Translations under genes and position numbers: made by a program
From: Tahibacter amnicola
GTDB taxonomy: Bacteria > Pseudomonadota > Gammaproteobacteria > Xanthomonadales > Rhodanobacteraceae
DNA length: 64,000 nt
Reading direction: 5' to 3'
NCBI RefSeq assembly: GCF_025398735.1
Contig: NZ_CP104694.1
Span: 2,443,001-2,507,000, forward strand
Part shown: piece by piece, positions 11,212 to 20,582 of the stretch
Layout: each line of letters opens with the position of its first letter
How positions within the stretch are numbered: the first letter of the stretch is position 1
Notes under the pieces: generated by a model
Database searches by the model: none
Told to the model about the DNA's origin: nothing
What the model saw: only the letters and a program-made list of their open reading frames with translations

Positions 11212-12300
11212 ATGAACACCACTGTCCCCGTCATGTCATCCGCCGAACTGCGCCGCGCGCGCCGGATGACCGTTGGCCTCGCCGGCCTGATCTATCTGGC
11301 GGGATGGGCGATGGTGACGTTTCCCCTGCCGTTCAGTGACGCAGGTCCGATGCCGCCGTGGCCGGTGATGATCGACTACCTCCTGACCGTACCGGCCATC
11401 TATGCCTTCCTGCACCGCCGGGAACCGCGACGGGCCTTGCGCGGTGCGCTGGCTTTGGCGGGTTTTGGCTATCTGCTGGCGAGCTGGATCCTGCCGCCGC
11501 TCGCAGGTCCGTTCTGGGACACGCTGCGTGGTCTGCGCAACCTCAGCCTGGCGATCGGCGTTGCGATCGAACTTGGCATCCTCTTCCTGTTTTTCCGTGC
11601 GCTCGGCGGCCTGCGGCGGGCCGAAAATCCGGACTACGCGTTGACCGGCGTCGTCGAGAAAGTGTTTGGCCCCGGCTTCGTCACGCGCATCCTCGCTTTC
11701 GAACTGCGTATCTGGTTCATGGTGTTCGCACCGCCGCGCTGGAAATGGGCCTATCGGGGTACCCGCCATTTCAGCTACCACGCCAAGGATGCGAACCTGG
11801 CCAACCAGCAGGGCTTCCTGGTCCTGATTGCGGCCGAGCTCCCTGTGGCGCACCTGCTGGTTTCCCTGTGGAGCTCCCTGGCGGCCTGGATCTTCACCGG
11901 ACTTTCCCTCTATTCGCTCGCGTTCCTGTTTGCGCATTACCGCGCGACGCAGCGCTGCCCGATATCCCTGGATGACAGGCAGCTCTACCTGCGCTACGGA
12001 ATGTTCCTCTCCGAACAGGCCATAGCACTGTCGCAGATCGAGTCCATCACCCTGCACCGTGGCCCGGTAACACGCGACAGCACGCAGCTGCGCCTGTGCG
12101 AATCGGGCGACCCGAATGTCTGTATCCGCTTGCGCAGCCCCCAGGCGGTGGCGGGCCTGTTCGGCCGTGAGCGGCAGATTGAAATCATCTACCTGGGCGT
12201 CGACCAGCCGCACGCGTTTGTCAACGCCGTGCAGACAACGCTGGCGTCTACGGAATCTGTGCCGACGGCCGCTGTCCATACGGCACCCTTTACCTCCTGA
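11212..12300 (+). CDS. multi-pass membrane protein of unknown function between ftsK and lolA
   Basis: 362 residues with about six to eight hydrophobic segments, for example GLAGLIYLAGWAMVTF, MIDYLLTVPAIYAFL, AIGVAIELGILFLFF, LLVSLWSSLAAWIF and LSLYSLAFLFAHY. The last 100 residues are soluble-looking and end without motif. I do not recognise the family. The ATG at 11212 is four bases after the ftsK stop and lolA starts 12 bases after this gene, so it is probably cotranscribed with both. The position suggests an envelope role, but that is inference only. Confidence 0.75.
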   Translation: MNTTVPVMSSAELRRARRMTVGLAGLIYLAGWAMVTFPLPFSDAGPMPPWPVMIDYLLTVPAIYAFLHRREPRRALRGALALAGFGYLLASWILPPLAGPFWDTLRGLRNLSLAIGVAIELGILFLFFRALGGLRRAENPDYALTGVVEKVFGPGFVTRILAFELRIWFMVFAPPRWKWAYRGTRHFSYHAKDANLANQQGFLVLIAAELPVAHLLVSLWSSLAAWIFTGLSLYSLAFLFAHYRATQRCPISLDDRQLYLRYGMFLSEQAIALSQIESITLHRGPVTRDSTQLRLCESGDPNVCIRLRSPQAVAGLFGRERQIEIIYLGVDQPHAFVNAVQTTLASTESVPTAAVHTAPFTS

Positions 12301-12312
12301 CGACGGAAAACC

Positions 12313-12960
12313 ATGCGAACTGTCGCTGCCCTACTGATGATGCTCGCCGCACAGGCTGTTTCCGCCGCCACTGCCCGGGAGCAGCTGGATACCTTTGCCA
12401 AGGGGCTCCGTTCACTCTCCGGCTCGTTCCAGCAAACGGTGTTCGACGCGAACGACAAGCCCGGCAAGGAAACCCGTGGGACGCTCGCGCTTGAAGCACC
12501 GCGACAGTTCCGCTGGGACGTCAGTAAGCCCTACGCGCAGCACATCATTGCCGATGGCATGCACGTATGGATTTATGACCCGGATCTGGAGCAGGTCACG
12601 GTACGTAATCAGGGCATCGAGGAATCGCACAGTCCGCTGACGGTGCTGACCGATCTTTCACAGCTGGATCGCGAATACGTCGCCACCGAAGCCGGCGAGC
12701 GCGACGGGGCGCAGTGGCTGCGCCTGAAATCCAAGGCGAAAGAGGCCGATTTCGAGTATGCCGAGCTCGGCTTCACCACGGCTGGCCTGACGCGCATGGT
12801 GTTCAAGGACACGCTCGGCAATCGCACCGAAATCCAGTTCTCCGACTGGAAACGCAATGCGCCGGTGACGCCGGGTACGTTCACGTTCAAGCCGCCGGCG
12901 GGCGTGGATGTGATCGGCGAGGTCAAACCCGAAGCCGAAGTGCATCCCGTCAAGGACTAG
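12313..12960 (+). CDS. lolA: outer-membrane lipoprotein carrier LolA
   Basis: 215 residues. LolA shuttles lipoproteins through the periplasm from LolCDE to LolB. A signal peptide ends after LMMLAAQAVSA. The mature protein has the typical LRSLSGSFQQTVFDANDK, SGSF and RPQQFRWD-like (here APRQFRWDV) segments, then VWIYDPDLEQVTVR and TPGTFTFKPPAGVDVI near the C-terminus. The ftsK-lolA-rarA order is conserved in many gammaproteobacteria; here two additional genes are inserted in it. Eight bases separate it from the next gene. Confidence 0.95.
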   Translation: MRTVAALLMMLAAQAVSAATAREQLDTFAKGLRSLSGSFQQTVFDANDKPGKETRGTLALEAPRQFRWDVSKPYAQHIIADGMHVWIYDPDLEQVTVRNQGIEESHSPLTVLTDLSQLDREYVATEAGERDGAQWLRLKSKAKEADFEYAELGFTTAGLTRMVFKDTLGNRTEIQFSDWKRNAPVTPGTFTFKPPAGVDVIGEVKPEAEVHPVKD

Positions 12961-12967
12961 CCGGCCC

Positions 12968-14761
12968 ATGGATCGGCAGGGGTGGCTGCAGCAGGCGATG
13001 GCAGCATTGCAGCACGCGCAGCCGGCGCAGGCCGCTGCCCTGCTGAGGGAGGCGCTGCACGCTGATCCGACGGATGCGGAAGCGGCGCGGCTGTTGTCCG
13101 CCGCGCTGCTGGCAACGGGTGACGGCGAGGGGGCACTGCGGGTTCTGGACGAGGCCCTGAGCCACCGGCCGCAGTGGGCGCCGCTCCATGCCGCCCGCGG
13201 CGAAGTGCAGTCCCGCCTGGGGAATACCGCGGAAGCCGAAGCCGCTTTCGAAGCGGCGCTCCGGATTCAGCCGAACGACCGCGTTGCCTTGCGGTCGCTG
13301 CTGCGGCTCTGGTTGCAGCTGTCCCGTCCGGCGCAGGTACTCGAGCGCATCGACCGGACCTTCCCGCACGCGATTCCCCCGGATTTTCTGCGTATCCGCG
13401 CCGAAGCACTGATCGCCGCCGGGCGGGGCGATGACGCAGCGATGCTGTCAGCCGGATTTGGCGCGGACCGCTCGTGCCTGGCGGCTGACCTTCAGCTGGC
13501 GTTGTCACTGTCGCAGGCGCAGCAGGCGGGTGCAGCGGAATCCCTGGCGCGACGGTTGCTGCCGACACACCGGCCCGAGGCCTGGTTTGCGTTGGCGCGG
13601 GCGTTGCTGGCGCAGGACCGGCTGGGCGAGGCGGAAGCGGCGCTGGTGGAAGTCGTCCGTCATGCCCCCGGCCACCTGCTGGCGCAGGAGGATCTCGTGC
13701 AGCTGCGCTGGACCCGCAGCGGCGACCCGGCGATTGCCACGGCGGCACTGGACGAGGCGCTTCGGCGCGATCCGGCGTGCACGGCGCTGCTCGTCCACAA
13801 AGCGCGTTTGTACGACTATGCGCGCGGGCCGGAAGCCGCCCGGGCATTGCTCGCCGATGCCGCACGGCAGCGGCCGGACGATGCCCTCCTGGCCCAGGCC
13901 TGCGCGGAATTCGCGTTGAAATTTGATGCGGCTGTCGCGGTGCGCGACGCCGAGCGCGCCTGGCAGTTGGCGCCACAGCGCCCTGGCGTCGCCATTGCGC
14001 TGGCGGACGCCACGCTGGCCGCCGGACAGCCCGATCGCGCGTTGCGCCTGGCAACGGCCTTGCTGGCGCAGGATCCGGCCGACCAGCACGCACTGGCTGT
14101 ACAGGCCGTGGCCCTGCGCCAGCTGGGGAAACCGGAATACGGCGAGCTCTACGACTACTCGCGGTTTGTTTCGGCAACATTGCTGGAGACGCCATCTGGC
14201 TGGAACCGTCTGGAAGACTATCTCGGCGATCTGGCTGGGGCCCTGCGCCGGATGCACTTGGCCAAGGCCCATCCGGTGGGGCAGTCCCTGCGGGGTGGCA
14301 CGCAGACCCACCAGGAACTCGAAAAGAGCGAGGATCCGGCCATTCGTGCATTCTTCCAGGCGATTGACGGACCGATCCGGCGCCATCTCACGGCGATCGG
14401 GCCCGGCTCGGATCCACTCCGCCGTCGCTACAGCGAGAACTACGCGATCCGCGGCATCTGGTCGGTGCAGTTGCGCGCGAGCGGATTCCACACGAACCAT
14501 TTCCACCAGGAAGGCTGGTTCTCGTCCGCGTGTTACATCGACCTGCCGCCCGCGATCTCGGACGACTGCCAGGATGGCTGGCTTCAGTTCGGGCAACCGG
14601 GCTATCCCACATCACCGCCGACAGGGCCAGATCATTTCATTCGCCCGCAACCGGGGCTGCTGGCGCTGTTTCCATCCTATTTCTGGCACGGCACGGTGCC
14701 CTTCACCGGCTCGCCGGACCACACGCGCCTGACCATTGCCTTCGACATCGTACCGGCCTGA
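12968..14761 (+). CDS. TPR protein with C-terminal putative 2OG-Fe(II) oxygenase domain
   Basis: 597 residues. Residues 1 to about 380 are Ala/Leu-rich helical repeats of TPR type, for example the ATGDGEGALRVLDEAL and GNTAEAEAAFEAALRIQPND units. The last 210 residues match the putative 2-oxoglutarate/Fe(II) oxygenase family by pattern. HTNHFHQEGWFSSACYIDLP offers His ligands, PGLLALFPSYFWHGT the distal His, and TRLTIAFD the arginine that would bind 2-oxoglutarate. No signal peptide is seen, so a cytoplasmic site is likely. The substrate is unknown. It sits between lolA (8-base gap) and rarA on the same strand. Confidence 0.8.
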   Translation: MDRQGWLQQAMAALQHAQPAQAAALLREALHADPTDAEAARLLSAALLATGDGEGALRVLDEALSHRPQWAPLHAARGEVQSRLGNTAEAEAAFEAALRIQPNDRVALRSLLRLWLQLSRPAQVLERIDRTFPHAIPPDFLRIRAEALIAAGRGDDAAMLSAGFGADRSCLAADLQLALSLSQAQQAGAAESLARRLLPTHRPEAWFALARALLAQDRLGEAEAALVEVVRHAPGHLLAQEDLVQLRWTRSGDPAIATAALDEALRRDPACTALLVHKARLYDYARGPEAARALLADAARQRPDDALLAQACAEFALKFDAAVAVRDAERAWQLAPQRPGVAIALADATLAAGQPDRALRLATALLAQDPADQHALAVQAVALRQLGKPEYGELYDYSRFVSATLLETPSGWNRLEDYLGDLAGALRRMHLAKAHPVGQSLRGGTQTHQELEKSEDPAIRAFFQAIDGPIRRHLTAIGPGSDPLRRRYSENYAIRGIWSVQLRASGFHTNHFHQEGWFSSACYIDLPPAISDDCQDGWLQFGQPGYPTSPPTGPDHFIRPQPGLLALFPSYFWHGTVPFTGSPDHTRLTIAFDIVPA

Positions 14762-14815
14762 AGCCATTGGTCGAGGCCGGGCCAGCAGCCCGGCGTGAGC
14801 GGTTATCATCGCCCC

Positions 14816-16186
14816 ATGTCCCGCCGCAAACCCGCCAGCACACATGGATTGTTCGCCGAGCCGCAGGGTTTGAAGCCGCTGGCCGAACGCATGCGCCCGC
14901 GCAGCCTCGACGAAATCGTCGGGCAGACACGCCTGCTCGATCCGGGTAAACCGCTGCGACGCGCCATCGAGGCGGGGCACGTGCACTCGATGATCCTGTG
15001 GGGGCCGCCCGGTTGCGGCAAGACCACACTGGCCCTGTTGCTGGCGCGCTACGCCGAGGCCGAGTTCCGCGCGATATCTGCCGTGCTGTCGGGCCTGGCC
15101 GACGTGCGCGTGGCGCTGGAGGAGGCAGCCGCGAATTTTGCCCGGGGCGTGCGGACCGTGCTCTTCGTCGATGAGGTGCACCGCTTCAACAAGGCGCAGC
15201 AGGATGCCTTTCTGCCGCACATCGAGAAAGGCGTGATCCTTTTCATCGGCGCGACGACCGAAAACCCGTCGTTTGAACTCAATTCCGCCTTGCTGTCGCG
15301 CTGTCGCGTGCACGTGATGGAAGCCGTGTCGGCCACCGACATCCAGCGTGCGCTGGAGCGTGCGCTACACGATGCGGAGCGCGGGTTGGGCGGGATGGCT
15401 CTGCGACCGCATGCCGATGCGCTGGGCCTGATCGCCCAGGCCGCCGACGGCGATGTGCGACGCGCCTTGACCTTGCTGGAGATCGCCGCGGAGCTGGCCG
15501 ATGGCGGCGTGATCGACGAGGTGACGCTGGCGCAGGTGCTGGCCGATCGCACCCGCCGATTCGACAAAGGGGGCGAACAGTTCTATGACCAGATCTCCGC
15601 GCTGCATAAATCTGTGCGCTCGTCCGACGCCGATGCGGCGCTGTACTGGGTCACGCGCATGATGGATGGGGGCTGCGATCCGGCTTACCTCGCGCGGCGG
15701 CTGACACGAATGGCGATCGAAGATGTCGGCCTGGCCGACCCGCGTGCCCTCAGCATGGCCCTGGAGGCCTGGAATACCTACGACCGGCTCGGTAGTCCCG
15801 AGGGGGATCTGGCTCTGGCGCAGGTGGCGGTGTACCTCGCAGTCGCCGCCAAGAGCAATGCCGTGTACGTCGGATTCAACGAAACGAAGGCCGAAATCGC
15901 GGCGAACGGTACTCTCGAGGTACCCGTTCACCTGCGCAATGCGCCGACCCGGCTGATGAAGAATCTCGGCTACGGTGCCGGCTACCAGTACGACCACGAT
16001 GTTGAGGGCGGGGTAGCGCTAGACCAGCAGTGCCTGCCCGATGCCCTCGTCGGACGCCAGTTCTACCGGCCTACCGAGCGGGGGCTGGAAGGAAAAATCG
16101 CGGAGAAGGTGAACGCGCTGCGCCAGGCCCGCGAGGCGGCGCGTTCCGCATCGGCGGAGCCTAAGGGCCGGAGGTCGCGCGCATGA
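14816..16186 (+). CDS. rarA: replication-associated recombination protein A (RarA/MgsA)
   Basis: 456 residues, AAA+ clamp-loader-like ATPase that acts at stalled replication forks. Motifs are MRPRSLDEIVGQ at the N-terminus, Walker A GPPGCGKTT near residue 62, Walker B VLFVDEVHRFNKAQQDAF and sensor-1 IGATTENPSF. The C-terminal tetramerisation region has EDVGLADPRAL and YDHDVEGGVALDQQCLPD. The ATG at 14816 is preferred; a GTG at 14795 in frame adds seven residues. The stop overlaps the next ATG by four bases. Confidence 0.96.
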   Translation: MSRRKPASTHGLFAEPQGLKPLAERMRPRSLDEIVGQTRLLDPGKPLRRAIEAGHVHSMILWGPPGCGKTTLALLLARYAEAEFRAISAVLSGLADVRVALEEAAANFARGVRTVLFVDEVHRFNKAQQDAFLPHIEKGVILFIGATTENPSFELNSALLSRCRVHVMEAVSATDIQRALERALHDAERGLGGMALRPHADALGLIAQAADGDVRRALTLLEIAAELADGGVIDEVTLAQVLADRTRRFDKGGEQFYDQISALHKSVRSSDADAALYWVTRMMDGGCDPAYLARRLTRMAIEDVGLADPRALSMALEAWNTYDRLGSPEGDLALAQVAVYLAVAAKSNAVYVGFNETKAEIAANGTLEVPVHLRNAPTRLMKNLGYGAGYQYDHDVEGGVALDQQCLPDALVGRQFYRPTERGLEGKIAEKVNALRQAREAARSASAEPKGRRSRA

Positions 16187-17370
16187 TCGCGGCCTTGCGT
16201 TCCCTGCCAGCCACCGTCTGGTTGCTGGGCCTGGTCAGCCTGGTCAACGACACCGCCAGCGACATGATCTACCCGCTGGTGCCGCTGTATCTGTCCGGCG
16301 TGCTGATGGCGGGTCCAAAGGTCCTGGGCCTGATCGAAGGCGTCGCGGAGGCGGCTGGCAGCCTGCTGAAGCTGGTTGCCGGCGTGATGGCTGACCGTTT
16401 GCGCCGGATGAAGCCCTGGGTCGTGGCGGGCTACAGCGTGGCGGGATTGGCGCGTCCGATGATTGCGTTCGTCACGGGCTGGGGCGGCGTGCTGGCCTGC
16501 CGGTTCGCCGATCGTCTGGGCAAAGGGCTGCGCGCGGCGCCGCGCGACGCGCTGCTGACCTTGAGCGTGGATCCGTCGCGCCGTGGCATGGCGTTCGGCC
16601 TGCACCGCGCAATGGACAATCTCGGTGCCGTGGCCGGCCCGCTGGTCGCGGCGGGACTGCTGGCGGCCGGGTTTTCGCTGCGGCAGGTGTTCTTCGCGGC
16701 GATTCTTCCGGCGTTGGTGGTGATCATCCTCACCCTTGTCATCCGCGAGCCGTCGCATCCTCCGGTGCTCAAGACCCAGCCGTGGACCTGGCACCTGGGC
16801 GATTTTCCGCCGGCATTCCGGCGTTATCTGCTTGTGCTCGGGCTGTTCACCCTGGGCAACTCGTCGAACATGTTCCTGCTGCTACGCGCGCAGGAGCTGG
16901 GCCTCACCGCGAGCGAGATCCCACTGGCCTGGGCCGTGGTGTGTGGCGTGGCAGCGGTGCTGAGCACGCCGCTGTCGGCGCTGTCCGATCGCATTGACCG
17001 GCGCCGGTTGATCACCGGCGGCTGGGCGATCTACGCGGTGTTCTACGTCGTCTTCGGATTGCTGCCGCCCACACCCTGGCTGATCTGGCCGATGTTTGCG
17101 TTCTATGGCGTCTTCCTGGCGGCCACCGAGGGGGCCGAGAAGGCGCTGGTGGCTGATCTCGTGCCAGCCGAACGTGCCGGCACCGCCTTCGGTTGGTACA
17201 ACCTGGTGGTCGGTCTGATGCTGCTTCCGGCATCGCTGGTGTTTGGCTGGCTGTGGAGCGACATCCAGCCGTTGGCGGCATTCGGCTTCGGCGGCGTCTG
17301 CGCCCTGGCGGCCGCGGTATTGCTGCGGGTCTGGGTGGCGCCTCCGGCGGGATCCAGGGCCATCGGATGA
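16183..17370 (+). CDS. MFS transporter
   Basis: 395 residues with about 12 hydrophobic helices, an inner-membrane major-facilitator protein. The N-terminus (GLVSLVNDTASDMIYPLVPLY) and the loop-2 segment GVMADRLRRMKP are typical of the subgroup that includes many uncharacterised proteobacterial MFS proteins. GKGLRAAPRDALLTLSV and the loop-8 region LSDRIDRRRL are also MFS-like. The substrate is unknown. It overlaps rarA upstream and the EamA gene downstream by ATGA junctions, so the three are translationally linked. Confidence 0.85.
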   Translation: MIAALRSLPATVWLLGLVSLVNDTASDMIYPLVPLYLSGVLMAGPKVLGLIEGVAEAAGSLLKLVAGVMADRLRRMKPWVVAGYSVAGLARPMIAFVTGWGGVLACRFADRLGKGLRAAPRDALLTLSVDPSRRGMAFGLHRAMDNLGAVAGPLVAAGLLAAGFSLRQVFFAAILPALVVIILTLVIREPSHPPVLKTQPWTWHLGDFPPAFRRYLLVLGLFTLGNSSNMFLLLRAQELGLTASEIPLAWAVVCGVAAVLSTPLSALSDRIDRRRLITGGWAIYAVFYVVFGLLPPTPWLIWPMFAFYGVFLAATEGAEKALVADLVPAERAGTAFGWYNLVVGLMLLPASLVFGWLWSDIQPLAAFGFGGVCALAAAVLLRVWVAPPAGSRAIG

Positions 17371-18227
17371 CGCCGTATCTGCGTGGCATCCTGTGCATGC
17401 TGGGTGCGGTCGCTGCGTTCTCCTTCATGGACGCAGGCCTCAAGGCATTGTCTGCGCACTACGGTGCGATGCAGGTGGCAGCGCTGCGCGGCCTGGCGTC
17501 CTGGCCGCTCATCGTCCTGTGGTCGGTCGCCAATGGCGGTGTTGGCCAGCTGGTGCGGGTGCGCTGGCCCTTGCACCTGCTCCGAGGGGCGTTGTCAGTG
17601 GCGATGCTGTCGTCGTTCGCCTACGCCCTGCGCTACCTGCCGATGACCGAGGCGTATTCACTGTTTTTCGTCGCCCCGCTGATGATCACCGCCCTGGCCG
17701 GACCCATGCTCGGCGAACGGGTGGGCTGGCGCCGATGGGTGGCGATCGGCGTCGGACTGGGCGGCACGCTGGTGATCCTGCGGCCGAGCGGCGAGGGTAT
17801 GCTTTCGTTGGGCGGTGCCGCCGTGCTGGTGTCGGCGGCGAGTTATTCGATTTCCGCGATCACCGGCCGCATTCTCGGACGCACCGACAGTACGCCCGCG
17901 ATGATGTTCTGGATGATCACATTGCTGTGCGTGTTCGCGACGGCGTCGGCGCTACCCGATTGGAAGCCGGTCCTCGCGCAGGATGTCTGGTTGCTGGTCG
18001 GCGTGGGACTGAGCGGTACGCTGGGGCTCTACGGCATCACGGAAGCGTTCCGGTTGACGCCGGCGTCCGTCGCTGCGCCGCTGGAGTACACCGCACTGGC
18101 CTGGGGCCTGCTGTTTGACTGGCTGTTCTGGAGCACCCTGCCCGAGGCGCGAATGGTGACTGGCGCAGCGATCATCGTGATTGCAGGCCTGTACCTGCTC
18201 AAGGGGGATCGCGGTCACGAGGGTTGA
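17367..18227 (+). CDS. EamA/DMT-family transporter
   Basis: 286 residues with about ten membrane helices in two EamA repeats. The first starts GILCMLGAVAAFSFMDAGLK; the repeat ends with the typical PLMITALAGPMLGERVGWRR and GVGLGGTLVILRP. The second half ends EYTALAWGLLFDWLFWSTLP and IIVIAGLYLLKG. Such drug/metabolite exporters are often annotated RhaT or YdcZ-like, but the substrate cannot be read here. The ATG at 17367 overlaps the MFS stop. A longer frame from 17193 is antisense-like filler and was rejected as start. Confidence 0.85.
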   Translation: MTPYLRGILCMLGAVAAFSFMDAGLKALSAHYGAMQVAALRGLASWPLIVLWSVANGGVGQLVRVRWPLHLLRGALSVAMLSSFAYALRYLPMTEAYSLFFVAPLMITALAGPMLGERVGWRRWVAIGVGLGGTLVILRPSGEGMLSLGGAAVLVSAASYSISAITGRILGRTDSTPAMMFWMITLLCVFATASALPDWKPVLAQDVWLLVGVGLSGTLGLYGITEAFRLTPASVAAPLEYTALAWGLLFDWLFWSTLPEARMVTGAAIIVIAGLYLLKGDRGHEG

Positions 18228-18249
18228 CGGTGCACAAGCTACCTGGCGC

Positions 18250-18278
18250 AGCCGCTGGCGCAGGTCGCGCCAGCGGCT
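18250..18278. terminator. convergent hairpin between the EamA gene and fimX
   Basis: A perfect 12-bp stem, AGCCGCTGGCGC with GCGCCAGCGGCT, has a 5-base loop AGGTC and sits between convergent genes. There is no strong T run on either side, so it is a stem-loop with probable terminator or mRNA-end function. Confidence 0.5.
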
Positions 18279-18316
18279 GTAGTGGCGCGGTGCCGCGCGC
18301 CGGCGGAAGACCAGGA

Positions 18317-20389
18317 TCAGCGCACGTCGTGCGCGATGATCTTTTCCGGTTCCTGCAGGAAGTTGCCCTGTACGAAGTTGACGCCACAGCTGAACAGGAT
18401 CGACATGCTGGCCGCGTCTTCCACGAACTCGGCGACGGTGAGCTTGCCCGCGTGGTGGGCCTGGTCGCACAGCTCCTTGAGTTTTTCCTGGTTTTCCTTG
18501 TGCTTGGGCAATTCGGCCATGTAGCTGCGGTCGAGCTTGAGATAGTCGACGTCGATATGCTTGAGCAACTGGAAGGAATTCAGGCCTGACCCGAACTGCT
18601 CCAGGGCGAAGCCGCAGTGCAGTTGCTTGAGGCCGTGGGCGAAGGCGCGTGCCGGCTTGAGGTTGGTGACGACCTTGCTCTCCGGCATCTCGAAGACCAG
18701 TGCATCGCCGCGCAGGCGCGCATTCTTGAGCTGCTGCGCCACCCACGGCAGCAGGGTCTGGTCTTCGAGCGACTGTGGGGTCAGCTTGATGAAGAACGTG
18801 GTCTTGTTGCCGGCGCGTTCGCGTTCCACCAGGGCCTTGATGGCGTGCGCGATGACCCAGCGGTCGATCTGCGGCATCAGTCCGTGCTGTTCGGCGATCG
18901 GCAGGAAGAAGTTCGGCGTGATTTCGCCCTTGGGCCCCTGCATGCGCAGGAGAATCTCGAAGAACTCGCCATCGGCGCCATGCAGGCTGATGATCGGCTG
19001 GTTGAACAGGACGAAGCCGTTGTTGGCCAGGGCGTCCTGCACCAGCTTGAGCCAGTGGCGCTGCTTTTCTTCCGCGGCTTTGTCCTGTGCCGCCGGATCG
19101 AAAATGTTGATGCGGTTGACGCCTTCGTTCTGCGCCGCGCGCAGCGTGGTATTGGCCTGGCCGAGGATGGCCTGGGCATTGGCGTTCTTTTCGCTGATCA
19201 GCGTGCCGCCGATGCTCATCGTGACGCTGATCGACTGCTTGCCGATATCGAAGATACGGTCTTCGAACGCCTTGCGCAGCGTCTCGGCGACCTTCTTGGA
19301 TGATTCGTGATCGCGATCGATCAGCAGCACTGCGAACGTGTGGTCCGCGAAACGGGCGGCGACGTCCACCTCGTTGAGGTGGCGGCGCATCAGGTTGGCC
19401 AGGTCGCCCAGGAGCAGGTCGGTGTTGCCGATGCCGATCGTGTCGAGCACCTGCTTGAAGTTGTCCGGTTCCAGCAGCAAGAGGGCGCGGTCGCTGCGGC
19501 CGCCGGCCGCATGGGCGATCGCGCGGTCCAGTTCGAGCAACAGGTGCTGGCGGTTGAACAGGTCGGTGACGAGATCCTTCGAGCGCAGGGCGTCGAGTTC
19601 TTTCTCAAGTTCCGGATTGGCAGTCTGCTGGCGGAAGATGATCTGCTGGCAGGGCTCGCCCTCGTAGCTGGCCTCGGCGAACTCCATCACGGCATCGAAG
19701 GTGGAACCGTCGCCGCGCTGCGCCTTGAGGTTCAGCTTCTGCGGCGGTTTCTCGCCCTTGGAGAGCTTCTTGAGCAGGGTCTTGAAGTCGTCGGCGTCGT
19801 CGGGGGCGATCATGTCGAGGATCGACATGCTTTCGATGTCCTCGAACTCGTCGTAGCCGAACATCTCCAGGTAGGCCTTGTTCGCACGCACGTGCATGCC
19901 TTCGTGCACGTAGGCGATCGGGTCGCGCGAGGAGTCGAGCAGCGATTCGCAGCGGCGTTCGGTTTCGCGCAGCGCCGATTCCAGCCGGCGCACGCTGCGA
20001 CGCGTGTGCAGCGCTTCAAATTCGCGCTTGACGATCATCTGGGTGTGATCGGGGCGGCTGCGCAGCGCCACGGCGCGCGCGCCTTCGCGGAAGGCGTTGA
20101 CGATCTGCTCTTCGTTCGGCGCCACCGCGCTGGCGATGATGGCGATGTCCTTGCCGGTGCGGTTGGCGCTGTCGGCCACCTGACCCAGTTGCAGGGACTT
20201 CGCGCCGAGATTGACCAGGATCAGGTCGGGAGTCTGCTGTGCGATCTGGTCTTCCAGCTCTGCTTCGTTGCTGGCCCGGGCCGGCCGTACGGCGATGCCA
20301 CCATTGCGCAACATGCTGATCTGCTGTTCGGCGTCTTCGACCGAATCTTCGATCAGCAACAACTTGATGACACTATCCTGTTTAGTCAT
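18317..20389 (-). CDS. fimX: FimX-like REC-PAS-GGDEF-EAL c-di-GMP effector
   Basis: 690 residues; P. aeruginosa FimX has 691 and the same domain order. A receiver-like domain (residues 5-125) is followed by PAS (about 140-255), GGDEF-like (275-425) and EAL-like (445-690) domains. Catalysis looks lost. The GGDEF position reads RFADHTFAVLL near residue 350, and the EAL position reads EILLRM near residue 476. This fits a c-di-GMP-binding effector that controls type IV pili and twitching, as known for FimX. The receiver region also lacks a clear phosphorylatable Asp context. It stands alone, convergent with the transporters. Confidence 0.88.
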   Translation of the reverse strand: MTKQDSVIKLLLIEDSVEDAEQQISMLRNGGIAVRPARASNEAELEDQIAQQTPDLILVNLGAKSLQLGQVADSANRTGKDIAIIASAVAPNEEQIVNAFREGARAVALRSRPDHTQMIVKREFEALHTRRSVRRLESALRETERRCESLLDSSRDPIAYVHEGMHVRANKAYLEMFGYDEFEDIESMSILDMIAPDDADDFKTLLKKLSKGEKPPQKLNLKAQRGDGSTFDAVMEFAEASYEGEPCQQIIFRQQTANPELEKELDALRSKDLVTDLFNRQHLLLELDRAIAHAAGGRSDRALLLLEPDNFKQVLDTIGIGNTDLLLGDLANLMRRHLNEVDVAARFADHTFAVLLIDRDHESSKKVAETLRKAFEDRIFDIGKQSISVTMSIGGTLISEKNANAQAILGQANTTLRAAQNEGVNRINIFDPAAQDKAAEEKQRHWLKLVQDALANNGFVLFNQPIISLHGADGEFFEILLRMQGPKGEITPNFFLPIAEQHGLMPQIDRWVIAHAIKALVERERAGNKTTFFIKLTPQSLEDQTLLPWVAQQLKNARLRGDALVFEMPESKVVTNLKPARAFAHGLKQLHCGFALEQFGSGLNSFQLLKHIDVDYLKLDRSYMAELPKHKENQEKLKELCDQAHHAGKLTVAEFVEDAASMSILFSCGVNFVQGNFLQEPEKIIAHDVR

Positions 20390-20582
20390 GGGCTCGGGCG
20401 CAGGGGAAAAGGAAGCAGGCGGTCAGGTGACGCCGGGAGAGATCCCATGGACTGGAGCCGCATCCGGCGCATTTCATTCCTTGTTGTATTGGCGACTTGA
20501 CGGATCAAGCGACCGCTCATCGCCGTTTTTACCGGATTCATCCGGTCATTTCCACAGGAACGGCGCGGGATCGAGGAAATCG

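Noticed and set aside
8853-11234. A 793-residue open frame antisense to ftsK
   Set aside because: Only shadow composition, while ftsK in the other strand is unmistakable.
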